A stretch of DNA of 64,000 bases from Ilex aquifolium (GCA_951799425.1 OX637409.1:20324460-20388459); one strand, 5' to 3'; counted from the first letter of the stretch, positions 23,015 through 35,175 are shown. Program-made: numbers and translations. The notes: generated by a model not told the origin, from the letters alone.

Positions 23015-26000
23015 TTACCTTGGCTGCGGACGTACTGGAAACGACCAAGCTGGCCTGGCTGATGGTTGAGGTGATGTACTGCCAAATAACATTGTCTGTG
23101 AGCGATTAACCATGTCCACCATGGACGGGGTCTGGTAAGCGTGCACAAGGCTTGTACTATCTGTGGAATCACCTCGTGCAGTTGCACGCTGCCATGAGTG
23201 AGAGCTCAATCCTGACAAAACATATGCCCTTCCGGAGGACTCATACAGACGGCGGTTTGCCATCCTCTCTTGCATCTCCCTCAATTCAGCAACCAATGCA
23301 GCACATAACCGATCTCCAGCTTGGGCTGATACGCTTCCTGATACTTGTATACGACAATGCTCAAGAACAGACACTGCAGCACCTAGATCACCACGTTCAG
23401 CAGAAGCCTTTGCTTCAGCCATTGCCTCAGCTGCTCGGAGCCTGTTTTGCTGACTGTCCACTTCTGTTGACACAACTAGTGGTCCAGTGATTTCAGGCCT
23501 CTGAATCTTCACGCCACTGGCTTCTTCCAAGGTCACCACCTCTTTTGTGATGGAGTCAGTGTACGTACATTTAACCTTTATCAATGACATCTCATCACTG
23601 GATCCAACTGGAATATCCATTGTCACCAGAAAATCTCTATCTTCTTCAGCATACAAATCCCCAACTTCGATAAATCCTGACCTTGCATCCAGCATCACAC
23701 TTGATTTGTAACTTCCTGCTTTTATTGAGCTGAGTTGCAACCTTGGGTGAACACACTCAACTCCCACTTGTAGCTCCTGTACCACAACACTCAAAAGCCC
23801 TCCAATGCACTGAGCAAAGGCATCCTGAATCACACTCTCTGCTTCTATGAAAGAAAATGTGCCCCCAGAAGTTTCAGAGATTGAATGCATCGAAACAGCA
23901 TCATGATCTGTACCAAATCCAAACGCATGGACTGGAATGTGGGGGCCTGTACCACTATTGCGATGCATTGAGAGTGGGAGGAGTGACTGGTAATTGGTTC
24001 GAGAATGAGACCCACCAGGACTGCTAACAGTGTATGTGTCCTGTCCATCGGACAGCAATATAATACTGTTAACTGGGTTTTTCCACTTGCGGTCTGTCAT
24101 CACCTTGGCACCCTTTCTTAGGCCCTCGGCAATGTTTGTCCCACCATTTGAAAGTAGCGAATTGACAGCCTGTAAGGCTTCCTGCCTTCCAGTGTCAGTC
24201 ATCCGACGAAGGGGAAAGATACGGCGAGCTGTAGAGGAGAAGGCAATGACAGAAAGCCTGTCAGAAGAACCTAGGTTTTGAATCACAAACCCCATGGCTC
24301 GTTTTAGCAAGGCAAGCTTGGTGCCTGCCATGCTTCCACTGACATCAAGCACTGTGACAAGATCAACAGGAGCACGCGAGTTTTGAGATAACGGCAAGTT
24401 AGCCTGGTTTGTCCCACAATGCCGTCGGTTATTAGTATTGGGGGCTTTGAGATGAATTAAAATACTGAAATTACTATGAGTGGCTGACTTCGCAACGGCA
24501 GTAACCTCTGGGTATGTTCTGACTTCTATTGCCCCAATAGGAAGGTCGCCACCACCATCAATGCTAGACGAGCCTTTTCCAGTAACCTCAGGTTGGTGAG
24601 TAACAAGTTCGTCATCATCAAAGACACCTGGCTCTGGGGCAGGAAGAAGAGAAGGAATATGTCGATTGATGTCCACTCGTGGAGGAGGAAGCCTTCGTAG
24701 AACAGTCATCCAGGCATCATCATGGGACCAAGATACATGGTTGAGCCTTGGCCTTCCATGGGATAGATCAGAAGCAGAACCCTTGAAGGGGATTTCCTTC
24801 CATTTTGCTCGGCAAACAGGGCAAACTTGGTTTCCATGTTTAACGTTAGTAGTAATGCAATGGAAATGAAATGTGTGCGAGCATTCTGCAGTGAAAATAG
24901 CATGACCATGGCCTGGTTTCATGGTGGCCAAGCATATTGCACAAGTCTGCAAAACGGAAGTATTTCAGGTGAAAAGCTGATTCTATAGAGAATATTTAGG
25001 ACAAGGAACTGTCAAATGTGGGCATTCAAACACATATCTAGGTCACGATCCCAAAAAAAAAAAAAAATGTAGCTATCTTAATGAATCTTGATACAATTCC
25101 ACCTAAACTAATCCAATAATTTTTATACAGTCCTGGAAGAAGTAGAATCCACTAGATCCAACCCATATCTTGTTGAGTTCAACACCATACACTAGTTCAA
25201 AGGAATCCCAAAGACCAAACTTTTGAATAACATAAATTAAGAGCATTATCAGCAGATTTAGGCAAAATTATCCCAATTGCCTCGATTGGTGGTCATCACA
25301 ATATTAAAAAGTGATTATTGTCTGCATGTAAGACACATTATCGAGAATGGTGCATAAAAAGATGTAACGTAGCGACCCATCTATGAAAAAAGCCTCTCCC
25401 AAGCAAGATAAAAATAATATTCGAGAAAACTGACTGATTGCGGGAGTTTACCAATGCTAGGTAGTCAAAACACGGTAGAGGGTATACTAATACAGCCAAC
25501 CCAGCAATTTCTAAAAAGTAAGGGTAATCAAGCAACTCTCAAACTAATGATGAAGCTTTCGAGGCAACATAAAAGTGTATAAAATTTAAAGGGCATGTAT
25601 CAAAAGAAGTAGAAATCATTAGTTGTTAGTTGCTACAAGATTTCCTTCTTTTTCAACTCTCATCTTACTTTGACCAAGCTTATTGTGGGAAAAGCTCTTA
25701 ATCAACGGTCCACAGGCTTTTCTAAATCTATCATCAAAAGGGGTGATAGTGAGGAAAATAGAGAGATGGGTCTGTGTGTGGAACAGTGCGATTGCTGACC
25801 AGACAAAGCACTTTCCCTCCAAGGAGGGGTTATGGGGAAAGGAAAGAGTACACTAGTTTTTCTTTTACAATAAGGCCAAAGGACAATGGTCCTTAAAGGG
25901 ACTAGTCCACTTTATCATCACAATGTGCCATAGAGAGCTGAAAACTTACACGACAACCTATACCCCATCTCTTCAATCCAGATGCATATATTTAGATCCA

Positions 26001-26653
26001 TTATCATCCCCAGACCTCTACCCCACGTGAAAGACAGAGTCCAAAAACAAGCTTAGCCAAAAAAAATATTAAATTGACTAATTTTAAGCTTAAATGTGAA
26101 ACCAAACAGATCTTAAGTTCAATTGTACTCAGAATCTGCACATGAAGATTCAAATAGCAGACGGGATACAAACTAATTGACAATAAAAAAAAAATTGACG
26201 ATATAATCGATGAATCCTCGCTACAAATGGTAGAAATAGGGTGACATTGGACAAAAAACTTCAAGATTCCATGAAATCATTACTGTTTTATGCTACCAGA
26301 AACAAAAAAAAAACTAGAAAAGCATTACGGAAAAAAAAAAGTAATTACAAATGCATGAACTTTATCAAAAATACAGATTTAACGCTATCTGCGATCAATA
26401 TTCGAACCTTGGATGATTTGCTGCTGTGCTTTGGCAACCGGAGACCGGAAGACGACGGCATCGGCGTTGTTGGCATCTGACAATCGGAATTTCTAGCCGA
26501 CGACTGAGAAATCGTCGGAGACAGCAAAACGGAGGCGGACAACCTTCCAGCACTTTCAGCCGTCGGCGAAGATGAGTCTTCTAGAGTTCTCGGAACGTAA
26601 AGGCACGTGTTAAGCCCCAAAGCCAGCTTCGCTTTCCTCCATTTGCTTCCCAT
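23015..26653 (-). CDS. RING + von Willebrand A E3 ubiquitin ligase, WAV3-related (725 aa)
   Basis: Exons are complement(26408..26653) and complement(23015..24946), joined in phase 0 over a 1.46-kb GT-AG intron. The start MGSKWRKAKLALGLN is typical of this plant group. A RING finger covers about residues 84-132 (CAICLATMKPGHGH, CSHTFHFHC, CPVCRAKW). A VWA domain follows at about 275-455 with an intact metal site (DVSGSM near 283-288). After it come a beta-rich region and a helical C-terminal part with an alanine/glutamate-rich segment. The length agrees with family members (about 700 aa). Arabidopsis WAV3-type proteins are E3 ligases acting in root gravitropism; which subclade this one belongs to is not decided here. 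Transfer of ubiquitin by the RING is family inference. The intron falls directly before the RING, as in relatives I recall. Confidence 0.93.
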
Positions 26654-26960
26654 TTTCCGATCTAACGATGTTTCTAGATAGAGAAACTACACACAGACGT
26701 ATACATATAGGCGTATATAGATATATACTATAACTAGCTTTTCAATGGCTTTGAAGAGCAGATCTCCGAATAATCGCAATGCTTGTTCTCTGAGCTGTTT
26801 CACTTCCTCCCTCTTCTCACAAAGACGGTAACCAACAGCTTTGAATGAAGCAACTCATAAATATCTGTAGATATACATATACATATAGAGAGAGAATGGA
26901 GAGTGGGGAGCGAGAGATGCGTGTGTTAGTAGTATGTGTTTTAGAGAGAGAAAGTGGAGC
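26654..26960 (-). promoter_or_regulatory. Likely 5' UTR / core promoter of the RING-VWA gene
   Basis: Upstream of the ATG on the complement lie two TATA-like stretches: TATATATCTATATAC at about 26711-26725, and CTCTATATGTATATG near 26873-26887, behind a CT-rich block. Either could set the transcription start; the longer leader is more usual for this family. Not resolved by sequence. Confidence 0.35.
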
Positions 26961-28135
26961 GGCGTGGGAATGATTTGTTTAAAGAGGGAAGGTGGACTAT
27001 GAGGGGCAAAATTGGAAAATAAATTTCGATCTGAGGAGGATTTGTTGGGATTGGCGGCAATGAGAGGTGAGCTTTGACCGGCGCTGTCAATCCGTTGTGT
27101 GTGGTGTCGTGAGTAAACATCCGCTTTCACGTCATTATTGGCACATCGGTATCACAAACTAAATTATTTAATTAAATAATTATTAAAATAATAAAATTCA
27201 CAAAATTTATTATTATTTTTTATTAATTATTAAAAAAAAAGGTGAGATAAAAGAGAACGTCTAGAGACTATTTCGTTAGGCCCTCACCGATAATAAAGAG
27301 TTCAAATGACATCGCAGTTGCTGATTAACTGTCATATCAGCAAAATCTTTTCGTCTTCTTCAAATCAAGGATAGATGGGGCATATCAGCAACTATCATAT
27401 CATTTTGACTCTTTATCTAGTCTCTAATTTTGGTCAACATAATATTATTGCCAGTTAAATCATAAAATTCTTGATCACACTCGTTACTCCTCTCGAGAAT
27501 GAACTAGACTAAACTAGCATAATGGTCACAAAATTTACTTACACATACATCCCATTAGGTCAGCAGACCCGGACACCCTTAATCGTTATATAAGTAAATT
27601 TGTGTTATTTATAAATTGTGTATAAACTATATTTAATAAATTTATAATATGTTTAAAACTTTAAATTGTGTTTAATATGGTTTATATTAATATTTACTTT
27701 AAAAAGATATAATTTAACCTGAAAAACTTAATAATTTTGGTCATTGAATGAAAACGGATTGGTTGAAGAGAGAGAAATTAGGGTTTGATTAGTAGATTTA
27801 TGCGGCTGGTATTAGGGCTTGGTTGTGGAGTAATTATCGAAAAGGACAGTGGTTCCAGTTGAATTACACACGGGTTTTCCGGTTTCAAGTCAGCATCATT
27901 TTGGGTAAAGTGGTTTGGGTACAACCAGTTTGTTTGCTTGCTGTTGTAAAATGGAGTCATAGTCATTTGGGAAACGCATTGGATAACATTGACAGCTTTG
28001 TGTTAGCTCAACTACAACCATCCCCACAACTTTTGCCTTTTCAAGTTTTACTGCTCGACTACGGTACTAAAAAATATTTTTTTTATATTTATATATTTTT
28101 TTATTTAATAAAAAATAATACGTACACCACAAATC
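26961..28135. other. Intergenic with broken SINE-family copy
   Basis: Minus-strand pieces of the SINE family at 31170 and 34277 are visible at about 27238-27292 and 27470-27530, separated by unrelated DNA. The open frame at 27823-28140 shows no protein similarity that I recognise. Confidence 0.45.
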
Positions 28136-28146
28136 AATAAAAATCT

Positions 28147-28475
28147 ATCAACGGGGCTTTTATTTCAATAGTATGCCCGGTCTTGTGAAGACTTAATTTT
28201 CACGAGGTCAAGGATTCAAGTTTTTTAGGCAACAAAAACGTGATTAGTTGGTAGGACGAATCTTAATTATTTGGACGAATTGTATCTAAGTCTCTGGTAT
28301 GAGTTCGAATTCCTATCAAAACGCAAGTCCTGATTTAACTGGTGTATATGTTGAGGCGGACCGATTCATGCACTTGAGATTTGCCCTCGATTCTATTCGG
28401 ACTCACGAGCCTAAGCAACTAAGTCGCTTCTATCTCGCGGTGGACAGGGCTAAGAATTTCCCCCGTCTTCCAAAA
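28147..28475 (+). mobile_element. Dispersed retroposon, family B, copy 1
   Basis: The 329-bp segment is flanked by AATAAAAATCT on both sides (28136-28146 and 28476-28486). It shares a long collinear match with 34870-35175, including TATTTGGACGAA, GGTTCATGCAC-type and GACTCACGAGCCTAAGC-type words. Its right end is A-rich. There is no coding capacity. Its function as a SINE-like family is inferred from the copies and duplication. Confidence 0.6.
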
Positions 28476-28954
28476 AATAAAAATCTGAGCGACAATTTTT
28501 TTTTTTTGACTACATGAACCGAAGAAGATTAATCAAGTGTTCTAAAAAAATAACATGCATAGCACTTAGCAAAAAATAGAACAATTTAGTTCTTTTCTGA
28601 TTTTGAAAGTCGTTTTAATTAATGTTTTGCAATTTACTGCAATCATTTTAGCCAGGAATAAGAAAAGAAAGGATGTTAGGTAGCTTGATTGTAGACTTAA
28701 ATTTCTTGAGCTTGAAGAGTATTTTAGTCCCAACTAACTCACCATCTTTGGTTAAACCTCAATCAAAAGCTTTGTTTGAAAATCCTATTCTCCAAAAACC
28801 AAAAAATAAAGAAAAGAAAGGAGAGATAAATTACACTATCATTATTATTTGTACTAACTATAGTAGTCACTAGTTCGAATCCCCATTCCTTGTATTATCA
28901 TAGTGATAGGTATAAATTATAAATAGTCCCATCTTGCCCTTCTTTTATTTTTTG

Positions 28955-29065
28955 TTTAACGGTTAGTATTCGAATCAATTTACGCACATCTCGACTAATC
29001 TTTTTTACGGTCTAATCAAAAATAGATTATTCACACCAAAACTAAAGTATTTATCACCTTTCTTT
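28955..29065 (+). repeat. Dispersed repeat, family C, copy 1
   Basis: It shares the words TTACRCRYATCTCGACTAATC, CGGTCT and a downstream TATTTAT block in the same order with 33460-33575. Both copies follow a T-rich tract. Confidence 0.45.
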
Positions 29066-29804
29066 TTTAGTGTAAGTAAACTTTGGCTTGAATCATCCAT
29101 GATTCCCTTTGACTTCAGGCAGTTGTTCCTCATCATGACTATATATAATTACATATATCTTCTTGGAGGGAGGCTTACTTGTAAAGTTTAAATCTAATTT
29201 ATTAATTTAATTAATTAATCTAATTCATCACAATTATTAAATTAATAACAAGTCTCGAAAATATTAAAATCCACGATTAATCTAATTGGTATAAATGATT
29301 AAATCAATAAATTATGTCAATAAATTAAGTCTAATTAGCATTACTCGACATATAATTCCGCGCCCTAGTCGCCAATATCAATGGTGAAATCATCTTTTCA
29401 AAAAAATAGTTGCACAAAAAGGATCACCAACACAACCATTAAGTGTTTGACTATTTGTCTAAGAGGATTAAGTTAAAGTCTCTATCAGAAAGTCTCTATT
29501 GTTCCCCTTGAATGACATATCAAATATGCTTTGAGTACTTTGTTTGACTTAACATGGATTGGCCCCCATTATGATATAAGAGTTGGGTATGAATCAAAGT
29601 CAGGGATTATGTTATGATGCTAAATTCTGTTTATGGTGATGACTGACAAGTTCTTCACTACTGCACTAATGTTATGAACTTAGACAAAAATAATTATTAA
29701 CTCAGATACGACTCGACAACATGTATAATACACGAGTCGTGTTTTGAATTATGGGTGAATCCATCAACTCATTAGAAAATATATCAAGAATTTAGTCTTG
29801 AATG
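29066..29804. other. Intergenic, AT-rich
   Basis: Nothing gene-like seen. A very AT-rich block at 29190-29340 contains several short TTAATTAAT palindromes. Confidence 0.6.
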
Positions 29805-29809
29805 GACAC

Positions 29810-30788
29810 TGATAATGATGAGATCTTGAGTATGGGCCGCCTTAGTCAAAAGCCCAGTAAGTCCGGGAGGCCCCTACGTGCACAATGGCCCAAATGGATT
29901 GCAACAGTTTGCCCATTACAAGAGTAGAATAGACCGCACCCGAAGGGAGGGAGCCCAATAAATACCAGAAGGTTACAATCCAGCTCAGTCATAATCCAGC
30001 TCAGCAGCCTCTAACCCGACAAGAGGATAACTATAGCTGTTATGGAGCTCAAAAGGCGCCGAGAGGTAGCGCCGAGGAGTAATAGCTCGGGAGGGCCGAG
30101 CACACAGGATGAGATCAACATTTAATGAGATATGACAGCTTATTAACGAGGAGTTGAGTGATTGCGACATGGCTATTAATGAGTCTCTGCATCATCGAGA
30201 CCCAAATTGACAGTCATGATTGCAAAACATTAATGGCCGTTGCGCCGACCAGACGTCCTCGAAAACCCTGAGGTATTATGTCCTGAACATTGAACATTCG
30301 GGAATAGGTGTCAAGCCCCGATCAGATAGGCTTAAATGACTGGGAATAGAGCCATGAATGTTCGGCATGCCCCGAACAGTCATCATGTTGCCCGAGTAGG
30401 CTAGTCATGAGGATCTGATTGGAGAGCATTCATTACGCATGGATAAGAGTGCAAGTCATTAAATATTGAGATGAGACTCCTAACTCTTGCACTCATTACC
30501 AGCCAAGGTATAAATACTCCTCAGAAAAATGAACAAAGGTACGCACACACAAACAAAATTGAGAACAAAAATACTGTGCTATAGCCTCCAAAGCCTACTG
30601 ACTTGAGCTTCGGAGGGGATAAGCCGGGTGTTCACCCGGCTCCCGCCTTTGACCTTTTGATTGTTTTAGGTCCATCATCTAGAAGATCACTACCTCCATT
30701 TGTTGCAGGGAATCATCTCGTACATAGCCTTAGCCCTTCGGCCGAGGTATCAATTCTAGACTTGGGCCAATATTTCTAAGGACCATCA
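29810..30788 (+). mobile_element. Solo LTR fossil (979 bp)
   Basis: The segment begins TGAT and ends ATCA, with 5-bp flanks GACAC (29805-29809) and GACAT (30789-30793), a near target-site duplication. It is GC-richer than its surroundings and has a TATA-like GGTATAAATACTCC at about 30508 and a stem-loop-like AAGCCGGGTGTTCACCCGGCT (from 30630). No internal retroelement domains adjoin it, so recombination to a solo LTR is likely. Probably from a Gypsy-class element; moderately old, judged by the one mismatch in the flank. Confidence 0.65.
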
Positions 30789-30863
30789 GACATTTTCATT
30801 ACAAGTTTTACTTAATTTTTCTTAGTCGATAAAATAGCATGATAAATTTATGTTTATCTCAAT

Positions 30864-31044
30864 GGGAAATGCTATTTGAACCTAATTTGAGGACCTAATC
30901 TAGGGACCTAATGATGTACAACCATTGGATTGGTTGTGGGCTCCATCTAACATTGGAACTCACAACTAATCCAATGGTTGTATTGAAGCCACATCATTAG
31001 GTCCCCATATTAGGTCCCCAAATAAAGTCCCTATAGCATTGCTC
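30864..31044. mobile_element. MULE-type MITE with 10-bp target-site duplication (181 bp)
   Basis: TTATCTCAAT is perfectly duplicated at 30854-30863 and 31045-31054. The ends are inverted repeats (GGGAAATGCTAT left; GAGCAATGCTAT read from the right), and most of the body folds back, e.g. ACAACCATTGGATTGGTTGT against its inverse near 30970-30995. The 10-bp duplication fits Mutator-like elements (9-11 bp). It sits only 75 bp past the solo LTR. Confidence 0.8.
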
Positions 31045-31169
31045 TTATCTCAATAGAGACCAATAGTAAGAAAATAAAAAGTAGGCATAGGTCAATTGTA
31101 GGTAGTTTTACGTTTAATTTAGAACAAACCAAAAAAGCCATATATGTACAAATCAATATCAATTGCAAA

Positions 31170-31372
31170 CATCCTGAGGTTGAAAGTTCTAGTCTTAGAG
31201 TTCATATTGTGGCTCACTGGTTGATCGTTATGTTAGCCTAACTAAGTTTGTTTTCAAGAGGAGTAACGAGCTCGATCAAAAGCCTCATGATCTTACCAGT
31301 GAGAACTTATCGGGATAGTTTTTGAACTCTCTCCTTTACTCTCACCTCTTTTTCTACCAACTTAAAAAAAAA
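31170..31372 (+). mobile_element. SINE family A, copy 1, with perfect 16-bp duplication
   Basis: CAATATCAATTGCAAA occurs at 31154-31169 and 31373-31388. The 203-bp body ends in an A-run and matches the complement of 34277-34497 over most of its length (TTAGCCTAACTAAGTT, CCAGTGARAAC, CTCYTTTACYCTCACC). It has no open frame and no clear box A/B in canonical order. Confidence 0.82.
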
Positions 31373-31545
31373 CAATATCAATTGCAAAAAACCCTAAAAT
31401 AGTCATCGTCCACGTCTTGAAAAAACATATCAAACCAGAACACGTCTCCTTTAACAAGTGGTATAAAAGTTTTTAACATGAACTCGCTAGTTTCATATCG
31501 AATTCGTAACAGGACTTAATTGAATCCATAACAGCTTGTTTTGCG

Positions 31546-31566
31546 CCCCCCCGGGGGGGGGGGGGG
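31546..31566. repeat. C7-G14 homopolymer junction
   Basis: Seven C are followed directly by fourteen G. Such a run is rare in this AT-rich setting and could be a real G-tract or a sequencing/assembly join. Confidence 0.9.
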
Positions 31567-33459
31567 AGTGTAATAACAAACTGTAGGAGTACATCGTCTG
31601 TGTTGGCCGTATGTATGAAGTCATTTTCATTGATGTAAGACATAGGGTGGGTGCTTTACCCAATAATGACTTCTCATAAGAAATTGGACCATGGCTTCAT
31701 GAAGGGACATACATACCTTCCACTCCACTTATTTTAGCCTCCACCAAGTGGGTCTGATGGACCCCTTAACCTAACAGATATATATCTATAGATTCCCATG
31801 TCCATGTCACATCTTAATAAAGCATCTTTGGTATCAAAACAGTCTTAGAAACAAATTAACATTACTTGATTGTGTCAAATCTTTCTTTCCAAAAATAAGA
31901 AAAATCTTCCTTCTAGGTCTTTCCTACACCCCCCATGGACTATATATTACATGGAGTTGTTTACGGTATCAAAAAAAAAACATCGGTATTGTATCGATAT
32001 TTATCATATTTGTGGATATTTTTATCATTGTTGTGAGTATTTTTTCGGTCGAAAAAGTGAAAAAAAATTTAGTTGTAAAATAACCTTAAAAAAATTATAA
32101 AAACACCCATTAAAATAATAAATTTTAGAGGTACTATATCTAATTTTTTTTTTTATTGAGTACCATAGTCAAATCCTATATTACAATGTGCTTAGCTTTA
32201 GTAGAATTAGATAGCATGTAGCCTTGATCAATCTTGTCAGGGAGATAATGAAGAATCTAATCACATATAGGAGATAATAACCAATGTAACATTTTATCAT
32301 ATCATATATATATCATGTCTAGTTTAAGGTTATGATAGAATATAGATCCATTATATTTGGATTGGAGACTAGAGTGTAGCACTAAGTTGAAAAAGACAAA
32401 AGCATATTTACATCAAATACCCTCCTTTTTTTTAAAATATTTATATAAATGGGATTAATTTTATGCGATTAATGTGTATTGTGTATGTTGTTATTCGACA
32501 AGTAGCGTCGATCTGGTAGTAACTTGTGTTATACCACCAGACTCTATAACATAATTCAAATATAAAATGAAGTTAATTAGGTTTATACGCAATCTATCCC
32601 TTCCAGTCCCAGGATGGGGAATTATATATGTGTGATTGATGATCCCGTAGAGATAAATAATTTGCATATTCATTAACATGATTTGCATATTCAATTATTT
32701 AAATCCAAAACCATTTGAAATCTCTGTTAAGAATTATTATTGTTCCTATGTATGAATATATTATTATTTGTAAATACATTAAGGCATTGACTAATTGTTA
32801 CATTATCCTTGAATTTAGCCATGTTAGGGTTTGTGGTGAAAAGTTTGACTTTTATATTAATAATAAGATTAAGTTATTCACCGCTTACTCGAAAGCAGTA
32901 CGTTTATGGATTATCCCCTCATCGTTCGGCACGTCGACAACATGATTCTTATTCAATATTTTGATATCTTGGGTTTGCTCTATTTCTTCAAAATAATTTT
33001 ATGATGTATATGATGAAAATAATTTTATTTAAAAGAGAACAAGAACATTAACTAAAGATATATTAATTCTATTGTAGACCAAACCCTAGTCTAATTGCTT
33101 TAGGGACAGCATTTGAAGGTGTCTGTCCTTGGAAAAGCCTGATTTCAACTTTATGTTGATTTGCCCCAGAAAGCCTGGCCAACTCATATATCTATATATA
33201 TAAAAGAATGCCCTAACCCCACAAAGAAGCACAAAGGGCTCTTGAGTAACTGGATATCCACTAAGTGCAATTAAACCCTCCCACTAGTTGGAAGCATTAT
33301 GGTCTCAAAAAGGAGTTAAAATGACAAAAGGAAGCATTGTATTGGGTCCCTAGACATGTTTTGTGGTAAGCGATTACTTTCACACCTAAAAGATGGAGCC
33401 CCATTCTTGAATGGATTGCATCAAGAGAATTTTATAGTACCCATTTTTTTTTTTGCTCA

Positions 33460-33575
33460 ATAGTCAGGGGTGTCTGGGTTAACTTACACGTATCTCGACT
33501 AATCTCATCCCGGTCTGGCGAAAGACATACCACCCACGTCGGGACTAAGATATTTATGAGAGATAAATTTCTCAT
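33460..33575 (+). repeat. Dispersed repeat, family C, copy 2
   Basis: It contains TTACACGTATCTCGACTAATC, CCCGGTCTGG and TAAGATATTTATGAG in the same order as the copy at 28955-29065, after a T-run. Confidence 0.45.
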
Positions 33576-34276
33576 GTTCTGACTCCAATGGACTGAAAAA
33601 ATTATTAATACTATATTACAATGTATAATATTTTAGGGATTCTCGTAAAAAATTTTGGTGGTCATTTGCAATTTTTTTGGTGTTTTTGCAATTAATCATA
33701 AAAATTTATGATCGATCCTCAACACCCCCCAAAAGTTATAACTTGAACCGTAAAAGTTGTAATGTGATTTCGAAATGTTGTAATTTTTTTAGTATCAATC
33801 CTAATATTTTTTGTTTTAACCAGACCCAAGAAACTTATATCTTAGCCTACAAATTTGTAAGATTCAATATCTTACCTCATTCGATACCAAAATCAAATCT
33901 CTCTATTCAATATTAATTGTTTGTTCCTATTTTTTTGTTCAATGAGAGCATAATCCAAAATCATATAATTTTTGTCATGATATCGAAAAATTATTTTTTT
34001 AGTACCATAGGATTATCTGAGTTTCCGCCGTCTCGCTGTTGGTAAAAAAAAATAATAATAATAAATTAGAGTAAAGAACATACTTGGTCCCCAGCTAGTG
34101 TTTGGGTGTCTTTATTACATTACATTTATATTGTTGGTTGTTCATCTTCAACTTAGAGCAATGTGCCTTAGCTGGATTCTTGGATTGTGAGAATTTCTGA
34201 ATGGGATATAGAGGAAGTGAATCTTTCAATGCTTCCGCACCTAACAAGTGATGAGAGAGAAAATGTTCTAAACTTT

Positions 34277-34497
34277 TTTTTTTTTTTTTGCTATTTTGAA
34301 GGAGTGAGGTAAAAGAGAACACTCAAAGATAACTCCGATATGTTTTCACTGGTGGGATCATAAGGGTGAGCCTTGATTGTGCCCTTTACTACTCACGGGA
34401 ACGAACTTAGTTAGGCTAATATAACGGTCAACCACCGAACCTTAATATGAACTTCAAGACTCGAATTTTCAACTTCAAGGTGAAAAGTTCGGCTAGT
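34277..34497 (-). mobile_element. SINE family A, copy 2, with perfect 17-bp duplication
   Basis: AAAATGTTCTAAACTTT is present at 34260-34276 and 34498-34514. The 221-bp body has its A-tail as a T-run at the left, so it is inserted on the minus strand. It aligns with the copy at 31170-31372, is slightly longer at its 5' end, and begins ACTAGCCGAACTTTTCACC on the complement. Confidence 0.85.
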
Positions 34498-34514
34498 AAA
34501 ATGTTCTAAACTTT

Positions 34515-34869
34515 GAATGCTCAACCAATGTATTCAGTTTTTGATGGCTCTAAAGTCTAAAGGCACTCCTGAGCCCAGATTGTAATTTTTTTCTTTCTTT
34601 TCTTTTAATGCTTAGCAGTATTCCAACAAGAAAAAGAAAAAAAGAAAAAAAAAATCAAAGATGTGTAGAAGAGGACAGACTGTCAATCATGAAAACAGTG
34701 GGCAAAGTGAGTGGTGGTATGAGAAGATCAAGCTACTTGTGGATTGCTTAGTTGTCAAAATTGATTGCTTCAAATCTTTATTATGATAGGGTAACAAAGT
34801 CAAATGACAACACACCAAATGTCATGTGCTGATTCAACAACGTAAACTCTTATAATTGAGATTAATGGT
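34515..34869. other. Intergenic
   Basis: Nothing gene-like was recognised; it contains an A/G-rich tract at 34627-34660. Confidence 0.6.
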
Positions 34870-35175
34870 ATTCCTTATTTTGTGAAGATTTTGTCAAATC
34901 TTTCTCAAGTTAAGGGTTCAAATTTTCTTGAAAAAAAACGTAATTGATTGATAAGACGGACCTTAAATATTTGGACGAACCGTATCCAAATTTTTGGTGT
35001 AGGTTTGAATTCCCACTAAAGCACAAGTCTTAATTTATAACTGGTGAATGGGTTGAGGGACCGGTTCATGCACCCGGGGTTTGTCATCGGTTATACCCGG
35101 ATTCATGAGCTTAAGCGATATAAACACATCTCTACTCGCCGGAAACAGACCAAAAATTTCTCTCGTTACCCCCCA
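34870..35175 (+). mobile_element. Dispersed retroposon, family B, copy 2
   Basis: Collinear with 28147-28475 (ACGTAATTGATTGATAAGACGG, ATTTGGACGAACCGTATCC, GGTTCATGCACCCG, GATTCATGAGCTTAAGCG). Ends are less clear and no target duplication was confirmed. Confidence 0.5.

Larger units (their letters stand above)
31389..34259. other. Intergenic
   Basis: No gene supported. There is a C7-G14 homopolymer junction at 31546-31566. A further family C repeat copy lies at 33460-33575. Open frames here (e.g. 31870-32100, 32715-32945, 33677-33916) are AT-rich and without recognisable domains. Confidence 0.55.

Noticed and set aside
23845-24048. Short frames within the RING-VWA exon
   Set aside because: Out-of-frame shadows of the exon 2 reading frame.
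31680-31706. GGACCATGGCTTCATGAAGG resembles a miR166-like word
   Set aside because: It has an extra base relative to miR166, and no matching star strand or hairpin was found nearby.
33185-33215. TCTATATATATAAAAG resembles a Helitron 5' end
   Set aside because: No matching hairpin plus CTAGT terminus was found to its right; such AT words are frequent here.
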